From positions 1 through 64,000 of the forward strand of contig NZ_JAQGLB010000020.1 of NCBI RefSeq assembly GCF_027853965.1: a DNA stretch of 64,000 nucleotides, read 5' to 3'. The translations under genes were made by a program, and so were the position numbers. This DNA is from Saccharopolyspora indica (GTDB lineage Bacteria > Actinomycetota > Actinomycetes > Mycobacteriales > Pseudonocardiaceae). Below the pieces are notes generated by a model that saw only the letters and a list, made by a program, of their open reading frames with translations, had not been told where the DNA came from and did no database searches. Of this stretch, positions 27,059 through 35,192 are shown one piece after another (position 1 is the first letter of the stretch; each line of letters starts with the position of its first letter).

Positions 27059-27072
27059 GATAACACGTTCTA
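27059..27072. promoter_or_regulatory. KstR-like operator between echA19 and fadD19
   Basis: GATAACACGTTCTA matches TnnAACnnGTTnnA except the first base. It ends 12 nt before the fadD19 GTG and is 121 nt upstream of echA19. Confidence 0.6.
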
Positions 27073-27083
27073 CTTTCTTCAGG

Positions 27084-28703
27084 GTGGCGTACAACATCGC
27101 AGATCTTTTCGAGCACGCCGTCGATCTGACGCCAGATCGCGCCGCCGTGATCTGCGGCGAGCGACGGCTCACCTTCGGGCAGCTGGACCGGCGGGTCAAC
27201 CAGCTGGCGCACCACTACACCGCTCGTGGACTCGGGCGGGGCTCGCACATCGGGATCTACTCCCGAAACGGGATCGAGGCCCTGGAAGCCATGCTGGCGG
27301 CCTACAAGATCCGCGCCGTACCGATCAACATCAACTTCCGCTACGTGCCTGCGGAACTGCGGTACATCTTCGACAACGCCGACCTGGCGGCGCTGGTGCA
27401 CGAGCGCCGCTACAGCGACAACGTCGCGCAGATCCGCCCGGACTTCCCGGGACTGCGCGAGGTCCTGGTGATCGAGGACGGAACGGACCTCGACCACGAC
27501 GGGACCGAGTACGAATCCGCGCTGTCCGGCCATTCCGGTGAGCGGGACTTCGAGTTGCGCAGCTCCGACGACCTGTACCTGCTCTACACCGGTGGCACCA
27601 CCGGCATGCCGAAAGGCGTGATGTGGCGGCACGAGGACGTCTGGCGGGTGCTGGGCGGCGGCATCGACTTCATGACCGGTGAGGTGCTGGGCGACGAGTG
27701 GCAGCAGGCCCGCGCCGGTGCTGAGAGCGGCGGTCTGGTGCGGCTTCCCGCGGCCCCGTTCATCCACGGGGCCGCGCAGTGGGCCAGCTTCGGCAACCTC
27801 TTCGCGTGCAGCTCCGTGGTCTTCGTGCCGCAGTTCGACGCGCACGAGGTGTGGCGGGCGATCGAGCGCGAGAAGGTCAACGTGCTGGCGATCGTCGGCG
27901 ACGCGATGGCCCGGCCGCTCATCGAGGCCTACCGCGACGGCGGCTACGACGCGTCCTCGCTGCTGGCCATCTCCAGCAGCGCGGCGCTGTTCTCGCCCGC
28001 GGTGCAGTGCCAGTACCTCGACGAGCTGCCGAACGTGGTGATCACCGATTCCATCGGCTCCTCCGAGACCGGGTTCAGCGGCATCGGCGTGGTCTCCCGC
28101 GACAGCGGGCAGTCCGGCGGCCCGCGGGTCAACGCCGACGCCTCCACCACCGTCATCCGCGACGACAACACCTTCGCCGAACCCGGCGAGGTGGGGTGGC
28201 TGGCGCGCCGCGGGCACGTGCCGCTCGGCTACTACAAGGACGAGGAGAAGTCGCGGAAGGTGTTCGTCGAGATCGACGGCACGCGCTACGTGGTGCCCGG
28301 CGACTACGCCCGGATCGAGGACGACGGCACGGTGACCATGCTGGGCCGCGGCTCGGTGTCCATCAACACCGGCGGGGAGAAGGTCTTCCCGGAGGAGGTG
28401 GAGGCCGCGCTGAAGTCCCACCCGGACGTCTTCGACGTGCTGGTCGTCGGGGTTCCGGACGAGCGGCTGGGCCAGCGCGTCGCGGCCGTGGTGCAGCCGA
28501 GGTCCGGTGCGGATCCCCGGCTGGCCGACCTCGACGCGCACGTCCGGGAGTCGATCGCCGGCTACAAGGTGCCGCGCAGCCTCTGGCTGGTCGACGAGAT
28601 CACCCGCTCGCCCAGCGGGAAACCCGACTACACCTGGGCGAAGCAGCACACCGAAGCGCACCCGCCCGCCGAGGTGCGCGAGCCCAAGCGCGCGGCTCAG
28701 TAG
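27084..28703 (+). CDS. fadD19: Steroid side-chain acyl-CoA ligase, FadD19-like
   Basis: A 539-residue ANL ligase closely following the FadD19 pattern: YNIADLFEHAVDLTPDRAAV, CGERRLTFGQLDRRVNQLAH, ININFRYVPAELRYIFDNAD, LALVHERRYSDNV-like sequence (LVHERRYSDNVAQI), LLYTGGTTGMPKGVMWRHED and SPSGKPDYTWAK. FadD19 activates the C26 acid of cholesterol or C24-branched sterols. The GTG at 27084 matches the usual N-terminus; the frame is open further up but without a start context. Only 11 nt separate the operator from the GTG and no ribosome site is seen, so the message may be leaderless. Divergent from echA19, as in mycobacteria. Confidence 0.87.
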   Translation: MAYNIADLFEHAVDLTPDRAAVICGERRLTFGQLDRRVNQLAHHYTARGLGRGSHIGIYSRNGIEALEAMLAAYKIRAVPININFRYVPAELRYIFDNADLAALVHERRYSDNVAQIRPDFPGLREVLVIEDGTDLDHDGTEYESALSGHSGERDFELRSSDDLYLLYTGGTTGMPKGVMWRHEDVWRVLGGGIDFMTGEVLGDEWQQARAGAESGGLVRLPAAPFIHGAAQWASFGNLFACSSVVFVPQFDAHEVWRAIEREKVNVLAIVGDAMARPLIEAYRDGGYDASSLLAISSSAALFSPAVQCQYLDELPNVVITDSIGSSETGFSGIGVVSRDSGQSGGPRVNADASTTVIRDDNTFAEPGEVGWLARRGHVPLGYYKDEEKSRKVFVEIDGTRYVVPGDYARIEDDGTVTMLGRGSVSINTGGEKVFPEEVEAALKSHPDVFDVLVVGVPDERLGQRVAAVVQPRSGADPRLADLDAHVRESIAGYKVPRSLWLVDEITRSPSGKPDYTWAKQHTEAHPPAEVREPKRAAQ

Positions 28704-28705
28704 GT

Positions 28706-28755
28706 CCCGCGACCTCCGTTGAGATCGCACGTCCGATTTCCGCGGAGGTCGCGGG
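28706..28755. terminator. Hairpin after fadD19
   Basis: CCCGCGACCTCCG (28706-28718) and its exact 13-bp complement (28743-28755) are separated by 24 nt, starting right after the fadD19 stop. It would end the fadD19 message before the next gene. Confidence 0.65.
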
Positions 28756-28798
28756 TTTCCGCCGAGCGCGGCGTTCCGAGACGACCGATGAGGACCAG

Positions 28799-29902
28799 AT
28801 GCGAACGACACTGTGCGACACCCTGGGCATCGAGCACCCGATCGTCGGGTTCACGCCCTCCGAGCACGTCGCGGCGGCGATCAGCCGGGCGGGCGGGCTC
28901 GGGGTGCTGGGCTGCGTGCGGTTCAACGACCCCGACGACCTGGACGCGGCGCTGGACTGGATGGACGCCAACACCGACGGCAGGCCCTACGGGGTGGACG
29001 TGGTGATGCCGGCGAAGATCCCCACCGAGGGCGCCGCGGTGGACCTCGCCGAGCTCATCCCGCCCGAGCACCGGGACTTCGTGCACCGCACACTCGACGA
29101 GCTGGGCGTGCCGAAGCTGCCCGCGGAGGAGGAGCAGCGCGACGGCGTGCTGGGCTGGCTGCACTCGGTGGCGCGTTCGCACGTGGACGTCGCGCTGCGG
29201 CACCCGGTGCGGCTGATCGCCAACGCGCTGGGATCGCCGCCGGTGGACGTCATCGAGCAGGCGCACGAGCACGACGTCCTGGTGGCGGCGCTGGCGGGCA
29301 AGGCCGAGCACGCGGTGCGGCACGTCGACAACGGGGTGGACATCGTCGTGGCGCAGGGCCACGAAGCGGGCGGGCACACCGGCGAGATCGCCACCATGGT
29401 GCTGGTGCCGGAGGTCGTCGACGCGGTCGGCGCGCGGGCGCCGGTGCTGGCGGCGGGCGGCATCGGATCGGGGCGGCAGGCGGCGGCCGCGCTCGCGCTC
29501 GGGGCCGCCGGTGCGTGGATGGGCTCGTACTGGCTGGCCACCACCGAGTACCAGCAGCTGCCGGGCAACGCCGTGACGCAGCGGGCATTGCTGGAGGCCG
29601 GTTCCAGCGACACGGTGCGCTCCCGCATCTACACCGGAAAGCCCGCGCGGCTGCTCAAAACCCGGTGGACCGACGCGTGGACGGTGCCCGGCGCGCCCGA
29701 CCCGCTGCCGATGCCCTTGCAGAACATCCTGGTCAGCGAGGCGCACCAGCGCATCATGCGGGCCGCGGACCCGTCGGTGGTGTCGATGCCGGTGGGCCAG
29801 ATCGTGGGCCGGATGAACCAGGTCCGCCCGGTCGCCGACGTGATGGCCGACCTGCTGGCCGAACTCGACGCGACGGTCGACCGCCTCAACGGCCTCCGGT
29901 AG
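28799..29902 (+). CDS. Nitronate monooxygenase / FMN-dependent 2-nitropropane dioxygenase family protein
   Basis: A 367-residue FMN TIM-barrel protein: GIEHPIVGFTPSEHVAAAIS, AGGLGVLGCVRFNDPDDLDA, VDIVVAQGHEAGGHTGEIAT, VLAAGGIGSGRQAAAALALG and GAWMGSYWLATTEYQQLPGN. The His in GHEAGGH is typical of the family. ATG at 28799 has GAGG upstream. Homologues occur in mycobacterial steroid loci (Rv3553 type) and some are enoyl-CoA reductase-like rather than nitronate-acting. The steroid role is inferred from position. A hairpin separates it from fadD19, so it may have its own promoter. Confidence 0.82.
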   Translation: MRTTLCDTLGIEHPIVGFTPSEHVAAAISRAGGLGVLGCVRFNDPDDLDAALDWMDANTDGRPYGVDVVMPAKIPTEGAAVDLAELIPPEHRDFVHRTLDELGVPKLPAEEEQRDGVLGWLHSVARSHVDVALRHPVRLIANALGSPPVDVIEQAHEHDVLVAALAGKAEHAVRHVDNGVDIVVAQGHEAGGHTGEIATMVLVPEVVDAVGARAPVLAAGGIGSGRQAAAALALGAAGAWMGSYWLATTEYQQLPGNAVTQRALLEAGSSDTVRSRIYTGKPARLLKTRWTDAWTVPGAPDPLPMPLQNILVSEAHQRIMRAADPSVVSMPVGQIVGRMNQVRPVADVMADLLAELDATVDRLNGLR

Positions 29903-29903
29903 G

Positions 29904-30317
29904 TCAGCGGTCGGTCACCAGAGCGCGCAGCAGATCTCGGAAGGTCTCCTGCTGGCCGGGCGTGAGCGGGTCCAGCGGTGAGCGGGTGTCCAGGTGTTCC
30001 AGGACGGTGGTGCGGGTGCGCTCGCCGTCCTGGGTGAGCACGATCTGCTTGGCCCGCCGGTCCGTCGGGTGCGGCCGGCGCTCGATGAGGCCCTGCCGTT
30101 CGAGCCGGTCGAGGACGAAGGTCGCGTTGGACGGTTCGCAGGACATCCGGACGGCGAGCTCGCGCGCGGTGATCGGCTCGGACAGCTCGCGGAGCGCGAT
30201 GACCTGGGAGGCGGTGAGGCCGAGCTGTTCGGCGACGCGGCGCACGTGCGCGTCGAGCGCCTGCGTGAACTGGTGGACCAGCTTGCACACGTCGCGATCG
30301 ATCCGGTCCTCCGCCAT
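29904..30317 (-). CDS. MarR-family transcriptional regulator
   Basis: A 137-residue MarR winged-helix protein: LTASQVIALRELSEPITARE, LAVRMSCEPSNATFVLDRLE, RQGLIERRPHPTDRRAKQIV, LTQDGER. It is divergent from an MFS transporter, with palindromic sites between the genes, so it very likely represses the transporter and itself in response to a small ligand. Its stop is 1 nt from the end of the convergent nitronate monooxygenase-like gene. It has no clear connection to KstR control. Confidence 0.9.
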   Translation of the reverse strand: MAEDRIDRDVCKLVHQFTQALDAHVRRVAEQLGLTASQVIALRELSEPITARELAVRMSCEPSNATFVLDRLERQGLIERRPHPTDRRAKQIVLTQDGERTRTTVLEHLDTRSPLDPLTPGQQETFRDLLRALVTDR

Positions 30318-30342
30318 GCCGCCAGTCTAGCGAGGGTCGTTC

Positions 30343-30377
30343 GAACTATGGTAGTTCTAGTTCACATCATTTGAACT
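30343..30377. promoter_or_regulatory. Probable MarR operator
   Basis: GAACTATGGTAGTTC (30343-30357) is a perfect palindrome with a 3-nt centre. A second pair AGTTC/GAACT (30359-30363, 30373-30377) and the following CGAACTA repeat the same half-site. All lie in the short gap between the divergent MarR and MFS genes, the usual place for MarR binding. Confidence 0.7.
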
Positions 30378-30394
30378 CGAACTACAGGGGTCTC

Positions 30395-31549
30395 ATGCCT
30401 CCCGTGCTGTTCTCCCTCGTGCTGGTGGTCTTCAGCTTCACCACCGGAGAATTCGTGATCGTCGGCATCCTGCCGGACGTGGCCGCCGATCTGCTGGTCT
30501 CCATCCCCGACGCGGGCCTGCTGGTCACCGCCTACGCGCTCGGCATGATCGTCGGCGGCCCGGTGGTCACCGCGCTGACCGCGCGAGTGGCCCGCAAACC
30601 GCTCATGGTCGGCCTGGTCGGCGTGTCCCTGCTGGGCAACGCCGCTTCCGCCGCGGCGCCGAACTACGCCGTCCTGCTGGTGTCCCGGTTCGTCGCGGGC
30701 CTGGTGGTGGCGACGTTCTTCGCCGTCGCCATCGCCACCGCGGTGTCGCTGGCCCCGGCCGCCAAGCAGGCCTCCACCGTCGCCAAGGTCGCGCTCGGGA
30801 TGAACCTGGGCATGATCCTCGGCACGCCGATCGGCACCTCCATCGGCCACAACGCCGGGTGGCGGGCGACTTTCGCGACCATCGCCGGGCTCACCGCGGT
30901 GGCCCTGGTCCTCGTGCTGGTGTTCGTGCCGGTCCAGCCCGCGGTGGCGTCGAGCTCGGTTCTCGGCGAGCTGCGCGTGTTCGCCGACCGCGGCGTGCTG
31001 CTGGCGATCGCGCTGACCGCGCTCGGCAACGTCGGCGTGGTGACCGTCTTCTCCTACATCACCCCGCTGCTGGTGGACATCGGCGGGTTCGCCGCCGGTA
31101 CCGTCCCGGTGCTGCTGCTGGTCTACGGCGTCGGCGCGGTGGTCGGCAACTTCCTCGGCGGCTGGCTGGCCGACCGGGCCCGGATGCCCGCGCTCATCGG
31201 GCTGCTGACCGCGCTGGCGCTCGACCTCCTGGTGTTCTGGCTGGTCGGCGGAATGCAGGTGGCCGCGGTGATCCTGACCTTCAGCACCGGTGTGCTGGCC
31301 TTCGCGATCATCCCCGGCATGCAGACGCAGGTCGTGGTCGCGGCCAGCGCGGCACCCACCCTGGCGGTCGCGGTCAACGCCTCCGGTTTCCAGCTGGCGG
31401 CTGCCTTCGCCGGGTGGTTCGGCGGCTGGATCATCGGCAGCGGCCCCGGCCTGCGCTCGCTCCACCTCGCCGGAGCGGTGCTCACCGCGGCGAGCCTGGC
31501 GATCGCGTTCCTGGTGGTGCACCGCGACCGGCGGCCCGTCGCCGCCTGA
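30395..31549 (+). CDS. MFS transporter (DHA1-type drug or metabolite efflux)
   Basis: A 384-residue polytopic protein with about twelve hydrophobic helices. It starts LFSLVLVVFSFTTGEFVIVG ILPDV and has the MFS loop GMNLGMILGTPIG and LGGWLADRARMPALIG between helices. The ATG at 30395 has AGGGG five bases upstream; a TTG at 30371 is in the operator region. AraJ/Cmr-like exporters of this type are often controlled by a divergent MarR. The adjacent SDR gene may modify its substrate or belong to the same stress response. Confidence 0.87.
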   Translation: MPPVLFSLVLVVFSFTTGEFVIVGILPDVAADLLVSIPDAGLLVTAYALGMIVGGPVVTALTARVARKPLMVGLVGVSLLGNAASAAAPNYAVLLVSRFVAGLVVATFFAVAIATAVSLAPAAKQASTVAKVALGMNLGMILGTPIGTSIGHNAGWRATFATIAGLTAVALVLVLVFVPVQPAVASSSVLGELRVFADRGVLLAIALTALGNVGVVTVFSYITPLLVDIGGFAAGTVPVLLLVYGVGAVVGNFLGGWLADRARMPALIGLLTALALDLLVFWLVGGMQVAAVILTFSTGVLAFAIIPGMQTQVVVAASAAPTLAVAVNASGFQLAAAFAGWFGGWIIGSGPGLRSLHLAGAVLTAASLAIAFLVVHRDRRPVAA

Positions 31550-31572
31550 CCCGAGAGGAGGGGATTCCCTTG

Positions 31573-32325
31573 GTGGACGTGAGAAAACCGCTGGCGGGCA
31601 AGGTGGCGCTGGTGGCGGGAGGATCACGCGGCATCGGTGCGGCGACGGCCAGGGCGCTGGCGGTCGACGGTGCGGCGGTGGCGATCAGCTACGCCGCCTC
31701 CCCGGACCGCGCCGCGGCGGTGGTGGCCGAGATCGAGGCCGGTGGTGGCCGGGCGGCCGCCTACCCGGCCGACCAGGGCGATCCGGAGCAGGTGCGGGCG
31801 CTGGTGCGGTGCGCGGTCGACGACTTCGGGAGGCTGGACGTCCTGGTCAACAACGCGGCGACCTTCGTGCCCGGCAAGGTCGACGACGACGTGGACCCCG
31901 GTGCGCTCGCCCGCCAGCTCGCGGTGAACCTCGGCGGTGCCACCGCGGCGATCCGGGCCGCCGCGGGCGTGCTCGGAGCCGGTGGGCGGATCATCACCGT
32001 CGGGTCCATGCAGGCCACCCGCGTCGGCTTCCCGGGCGTCGCCGACTACGTCTCGACGAAGGCCGCGATCGTCGGCTACAGCAAGGCGGCGGCCCGCGAC
32101 CTGGGGCCGCGCGGCATCACCGTCAACGTCGTCCAGCCGGGCTCGGTGGCCACGGAGATGAACTCCGACGAGGGACCGTTCGCCGACGTCCAGCGCGCGG
32201 CCAACGCGATGGGGCGCTTCGGCCGCCCGGAGGAGATCGCCGCGGGCATCGCCTTCCTGGCCGGGCCGGGCGCGTCCTTCATCACCGGCGCGGTCCTCGA
32301 CATCGACGGCGGCTACCTCGCCTGA
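31573..32325 (+). CDS. SDR-family NAD(P)-dependent oxidoreductase
   Basis: A 250-residue classical short-chain dehydrogenase: cofactor loop VAGGSRGIGAATARAL, LVNNAATFVPG, catalytic YVSTKAA, and IDGGYLA at the end. The N-terminus is chosen at GTG 31573, 9 nt after AGAGGAGGGG; TTG 31570 is possible. It follows the MFS gene by 23 nt in the same direction and probably shares its MarR-controlled transcript. The substrate is unknown; a carbonyl detoxification role would suit the efflux neighbour. Confidence 0.88.
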   Translation: MDVRKPLAGKVALVAGGSRGIGAATARALAVDGAAVAISYAASPDRAAAVVAEIEAGGGRAAAYPADQGDPEQVRALVRCAVDDFGRLDVLVNNAATFVPGKVDDDVDPGALARQLAVNLGGATAAIRAAAGVLGAGGRIITVGSMQATRVGFPGVADYVSTKAAIVGYSKAAARDLGPRGITVNVVQPGSVATEMNSDEGPFADVQRAANAMGRFGRPEEIAAGIAFLAGPGASFITGAVLDIDGGYLA

Positions 32326-32340
32326 CGTTGGCCGTCGGGT

Positions 32341-32404
32341 GGCGATTTCGCGCGAAATCGACATCTCCCACGGAGGGAGCGCGCCGATTTCGCGCGAAAT
32401 CGCC
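32341..32404. repeat. Palindrome of palindromes, copy 3 (bidirectional terminator)
   Basis: GGCGATTTCGCGCGAAATCG (32341-32360) and its exact complement (32385-32404) are each self-complementary inside, and the centre holds a small hairpin CTCCC/GGGAG around ACGGA. It lies between the convergent SDR and fadD17 genes. Same layout as the copies at 21847 and 35116 with a diverged sequence. Confidence 0.75.
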
Positions 32405-32410
32405 TCCTTC

Positions 32411-33973
32411 TCACCCCTCGGACCGGCGGACGTAGGTGGAGCCCTCGCGGTGGTAGACCGGATCTGAGATGTCGAGGCCCTCGGACATCAGGTGGCGTTT
32501 GAGGATCTTGTGGGTCGCCGTGCGGGGCAGGGCGGCCGCGAGGCGGATGTAGCGGGGCCACTGCTTGGGGCCCAGATCTGGTTGGGCGGTCAGGAAGTCC
32601 GCGAGGGTGTGCGGGCTGAAGTCGGCCGTGGTGATCAGGGCGGCCATCACCTGGTCGCCGGTGGTCTCGTCCGGTACCGCGTAGACCGCCGCCTCGCGGA
32701 TCTCCGGGTGGCGCAGCAGGATTCGCTCGATGGGTGCCGTCGCCAGGTTCTCGCCGTCCACCCGGAGCCAGTCGGCGGTGCGGCCTGCGAAGCGGCAGAA
32801 GCCCTCGGCGTCCAGGTAGGCCAGGTCGCCGCTCCAGTACATGCCGTCGCGCATCCGCTCCGCATCGGCCTCCGGCGCGTTGTAGTAGCCGGCGAACCAG
32901 CCGGACCCGGTGGTGTTGACCAGTTCGCCGATGGCCTCGTCCGGGTTGAGCAGCCTCCCGTCGGGCGAGAACTGCGCGGTGGCGCAGGGCTTCCCGGTGT
33001 CCGGGTCCAGCACGGCCACGCCCTCCGGCAGCTTGCCGAGCGCGCCGGGCGGGGTGTCCGGGGTGCGGGCGATCGCGATGCCGCCCTCGGTGGAGCCGAA
33101 GCCGTCGACCACCCGGCAGCCGAACCGCTCGGCGAAGCGCCGCACGTCCCGCTCGTTGGCCTCGTTGCCGTAGACCAGGCGCAGCGGGTTCTCCGCGTCG
33201 TCCGGCCGGGGCGGCGTGGCCAGCACGTGGGCGAGCGGTTTGCCGACGTAGTTGGCGTAGGTGACGCCGAAGCGGCGCACGTCGGGCAGGAAGCCGGAGG
33301 CGGAGAACCGGCGGCGCAGCGCGATGGCCGCACCGGCGGAGGCGCCGACCGCCCACCCGGCCATCAGCGCGTTGGAGTGGAACAGCGGCATCGACACGTA
33401 GGTCACGTCCTCGCCGGTGAGCCCGAAGCGCTCGGCCAGCATCCGGCCGGGGAACGCGATCTTGCCGTGCGTGCAGCGGACCGCCTTCGGGTCGCCGCCG
33501 GTGCCGGAGGTGAACACCAGCACCAGCAGGTCGTCGGGATCGGCCTCGACCGGGGCGAGCTCGACGCCGGAGTGCTCGGCGAGCAGCGCCGACCAGGGCG
33601 GCGTGCCGATCAGCAGCACCGGGACGTCCACGCCCGCGAGCAGGTCCGCGTGCGCGTCGTCGGTGATGATCAGCTGGCAGTCGGTCAGCCGCACGTCGCG
33701 GGCCAGCGCCGCGCCGCGCCGCGTCGGGTTCAGCCCGACCAGCACCGCGCCGGAGAACGCAGCGCCGCCGAGCAGGAAGAGGAACTCCGGGACGTTGCCC
33801 AGCAGCACCCCGACGTGGAACGGGCCAGGGCGGCGCAGGGAACGCAGCAGCGACGCGTACTGCGAGCAGGTGCGCACCACTTCCGCCCACGACCACGAGC
33901 GGTCTTCGAAGAGCAGACCGCGGCGCTCGTCTTCGGTGCGGGCGAGCAGGAACTCGGTCACGGTGGGCGTCAT
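32411..33973 (-). CDS. fadD17: Steroid acyl-CoA ligase, FadD17-like
   Basis: A 520-residue ANL ligase with LVFTSGTGGDPKAVRCTHGK, VDGFGSTEGGIAIARTPDTP, YWSGDLAYLDAEGFCRFAGR, TADWLRVDGENLATAPIERI and ATHKILKRHL. The segment order and the RTADWLRVDGENLA signature are those of mycobacterial FadD17. FadD17 activates C24/C26 sterol side-chain acids. The start is 3 nt after the FadE27 stop, forming a fadE26-fadE27-fadD17 run equal to Rv3504-Rv3506. The KstR-like box upstream of fadE26 probably serves all three. Confidence 0.87.
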   Translation of the reverse strand: MTPTVTEFLLARTEDERRGLLFEDRSWSWAEVVRTCSQYASLLRSLRRPGPFHVGVLLGNVPEFLFLLGGAAFSGAVLVGLNPTRRGAALARDVRLTDCQLIITDDAHADLLAGVDVPVLLIGTPPWSALLAEHSGVELAPVEADPDDLLVLVFTSGTGGDPKAVRCTHGKIAFPGRMLAERFGLTGEDVTYVSMPLFHSNALMAGWAVGASAGAAIALRRRFSASGFLPDVRRFGVTYANYVGKPLAHVLATPPRPDDAENPLRLVYGNEANERDVRRFAERFGCRVVDGFGSTEGGIAIARTPDTPPGALGKLPEGVAVLDPDTGKPCATAQFSPDGRLLNPDEAIGELVNTTGSGWFAGYYNAPEADAERMRDGMYWSGDLAYLDAEGFCRFAGRTADWLRVDGENLATAPIERILLRHPEIREAAVYAVPDETTGDQVMAALITTADFSPHTLADFLTAQPDLGPKQWPRYIRLAAALPRTATHKILKRHLMSEGLDISDPVYHREGSTYVRRSEG

Positions 33974-33976
33974 GCA

Positions 33977-35071
33977 TCAGCCCGCCAGGGCGTCGCCGAG
34001 CCGGCCCAGCTGGACCGCCGCGGCACCGAGGCTGAACTCGTTGCGCTTGGCCGCGACGAAGTAGCGGTGCAGCGGGTGGTCGAGGTCGATGCCGACCCCG
34101 CCGTGCACGTGGACCGCGGTGTGCGCGACGCGGTGCCCGGCCTCGGCCGCCCAGAACTTCGCGGTCGCCAGCTCCGCCGCGCAGGGCAGGCCCTCCTCCA
34201 GGCGCCACGCGGCCTGCCACAGCGTCAGCCGCGCCGCCTCCACGTCGATGAAGGCGTCGGCGAGCCGCTGGGCGACCGCCTGGAAGCTGCCGATCGGACG
34301 CCCGAACTGCACCCGCTCGCGGGCGTACTCGCTGGTCATCTCCAGGGCCCGGGACACGACGCCGGCCTGGTGCGCGCAGCTGCCGACGGTGGCGCGGGCC
34401 AGCAGCCAGCCGAGCACCGGATCACCGCCGAGCACCCGGTCGTCGCCGACCCGGACGCCGCCCAGGTCCAGCCACGCCTCGCTGTCGGAGTCGACGACGC
34501 GCTGGCGCTGCGCGGTCAGCCGGTCCGGCTCGACCACGAACACCCGCGGTCCCTCCGACGTGGACGCCGGGACGAGCACCAGATCGGCCATCGCGCCCGC
34601 GGGGACGCCGGTCTTGCTGCCGGTGAGCACCCACTCGCCACCCCGGCGCTCGGCCTGGCAGGACGGAACCGCCGGGGTCGGGTTGTGCTCCTCGGTCAGC
34701 GCCGCGGTGAGCACCAGTTCACCGCGGGCGGCCGGAGCGGCCCAGCGCCGTTGCTGCTGCTCCGTGCCGAAGCGGGCGATCGCGGCCGCAGCGGTGGTGA
34801 TGGAGCTCAGGTAGGGCACCGGTGCGACGGCGCGGCCGAGCTCGATGAGCACGCTGCACTGCTCCAGCAGCCCGAAACCGCCGCCGCCGACGGATTCCGG
34901 CAGTCCCGCGCCGAGCACCTCGGCGGTGGCCAGCTGCGTCCACAGTGCCCGGTCGAACCGGTCCTCGCCGCGCTCCACCTCGCGCAGCCGCTCGTTGGTC
35001 ACCTGGTCGTCGAGGATCTTGCGGGTGAGCTCGGCGAGGTCGTCCTGCGCCTCGGTCAGCGTGAAGTCCAT
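33977..35071 (-). CDS. fadE27: Acyl-CoA dehydrogenase subunit, FadE27 (ChsE5)-like
   Basis: A 364-residue acyl-CoA dehydrogenase-fold protein: MDFTLTEAQDDLAELTRKIL, LGAGLPESVGGGGFGLLEQC, RERVQFGRPIGSFQAVAQRL, HTAVHVHGGVGIDLDHPLHR. ATG at 35071 has AGGAGAGGC upstream. In mycobacteria FadE26 and FadE27 form an alpha2beta2 enzyme (ChsE4-ChsE5) that dehydrogenates the C26-CoA side chain; half of the active-site residues sit in each chain. The adjacent fadE26 gene supports this. The two genes are separated by a 60-bp palindrome, so subunit balance might be tuned by partial termination. Confidence 0.87.
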   Translation of the reverse strand: MDFTLTEAQDDLAELTRKILDDQVTNERLREVERGEDRFDRALWTQLATAEVLGAGLPESVGGGGFGLLEQCSVLIELGRAVAPVPYLSSITTAAAAIARFGTEQQQRRWAAPAARGELVLTAALTEEHNPTPAVPSCQAERRGGEWVLTGSKTGVPAGAMADLVLVPASTSEGPRVFVVEPDRLTAQRQRVVDSDSEAWLDLGGVRVGDDRVLGGDPVLGWLLARATVGSCAHQAGVVSRALEMTSEYARERVQFGRPIGSFQAVAQRLADAFIDVEAARLTLWQAAWRLEEGLPCAAELATAKFWAAEAGHRVAHTAVHVHGGVGIDLDHPLHRYFVAAKRNEFSLGAAAVQLGRLGDALAG

Positions 35072-35115
35072 GCCTCTCCTTACGAAGTCCAGTCCCTTCC
35101 GCCGCCCGGGCCCCG

Positions 35116-35175
35116 GTCAATTTCGCACGAAATTGACGTTCACCCGGGTGACGGTCAATTTCGTGCGAAATTGAC
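35116..35175. repeat. 60-bp palindrome of palindromes, copy 2
   Basis: Arms 35116-35137 and 35154-35175 are exact complements and each is itself almost self-complementary (GTCAATTTCGCACGAAATTG and so on). The centre CACCCGGGTG occupies 35141-35150. It lies between fadE26 and fadE27 on the same strand. The arms differ from copy 1 by matched (compensating) changes. Confidence 0.78.
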
Positions 35176-35192
35176 GCAGCCCCGCTGCTGGG

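Noticed and set aside
27779-28798. Extending the nitronate monooxygenase-like gene to the open frame start at 27779
   Set aside because: The extension is Arg/Ala-rich shadow of fadD19 and crosses its terminator hairpin; ATG 28799 has a proper N-terminus and ribosome site.
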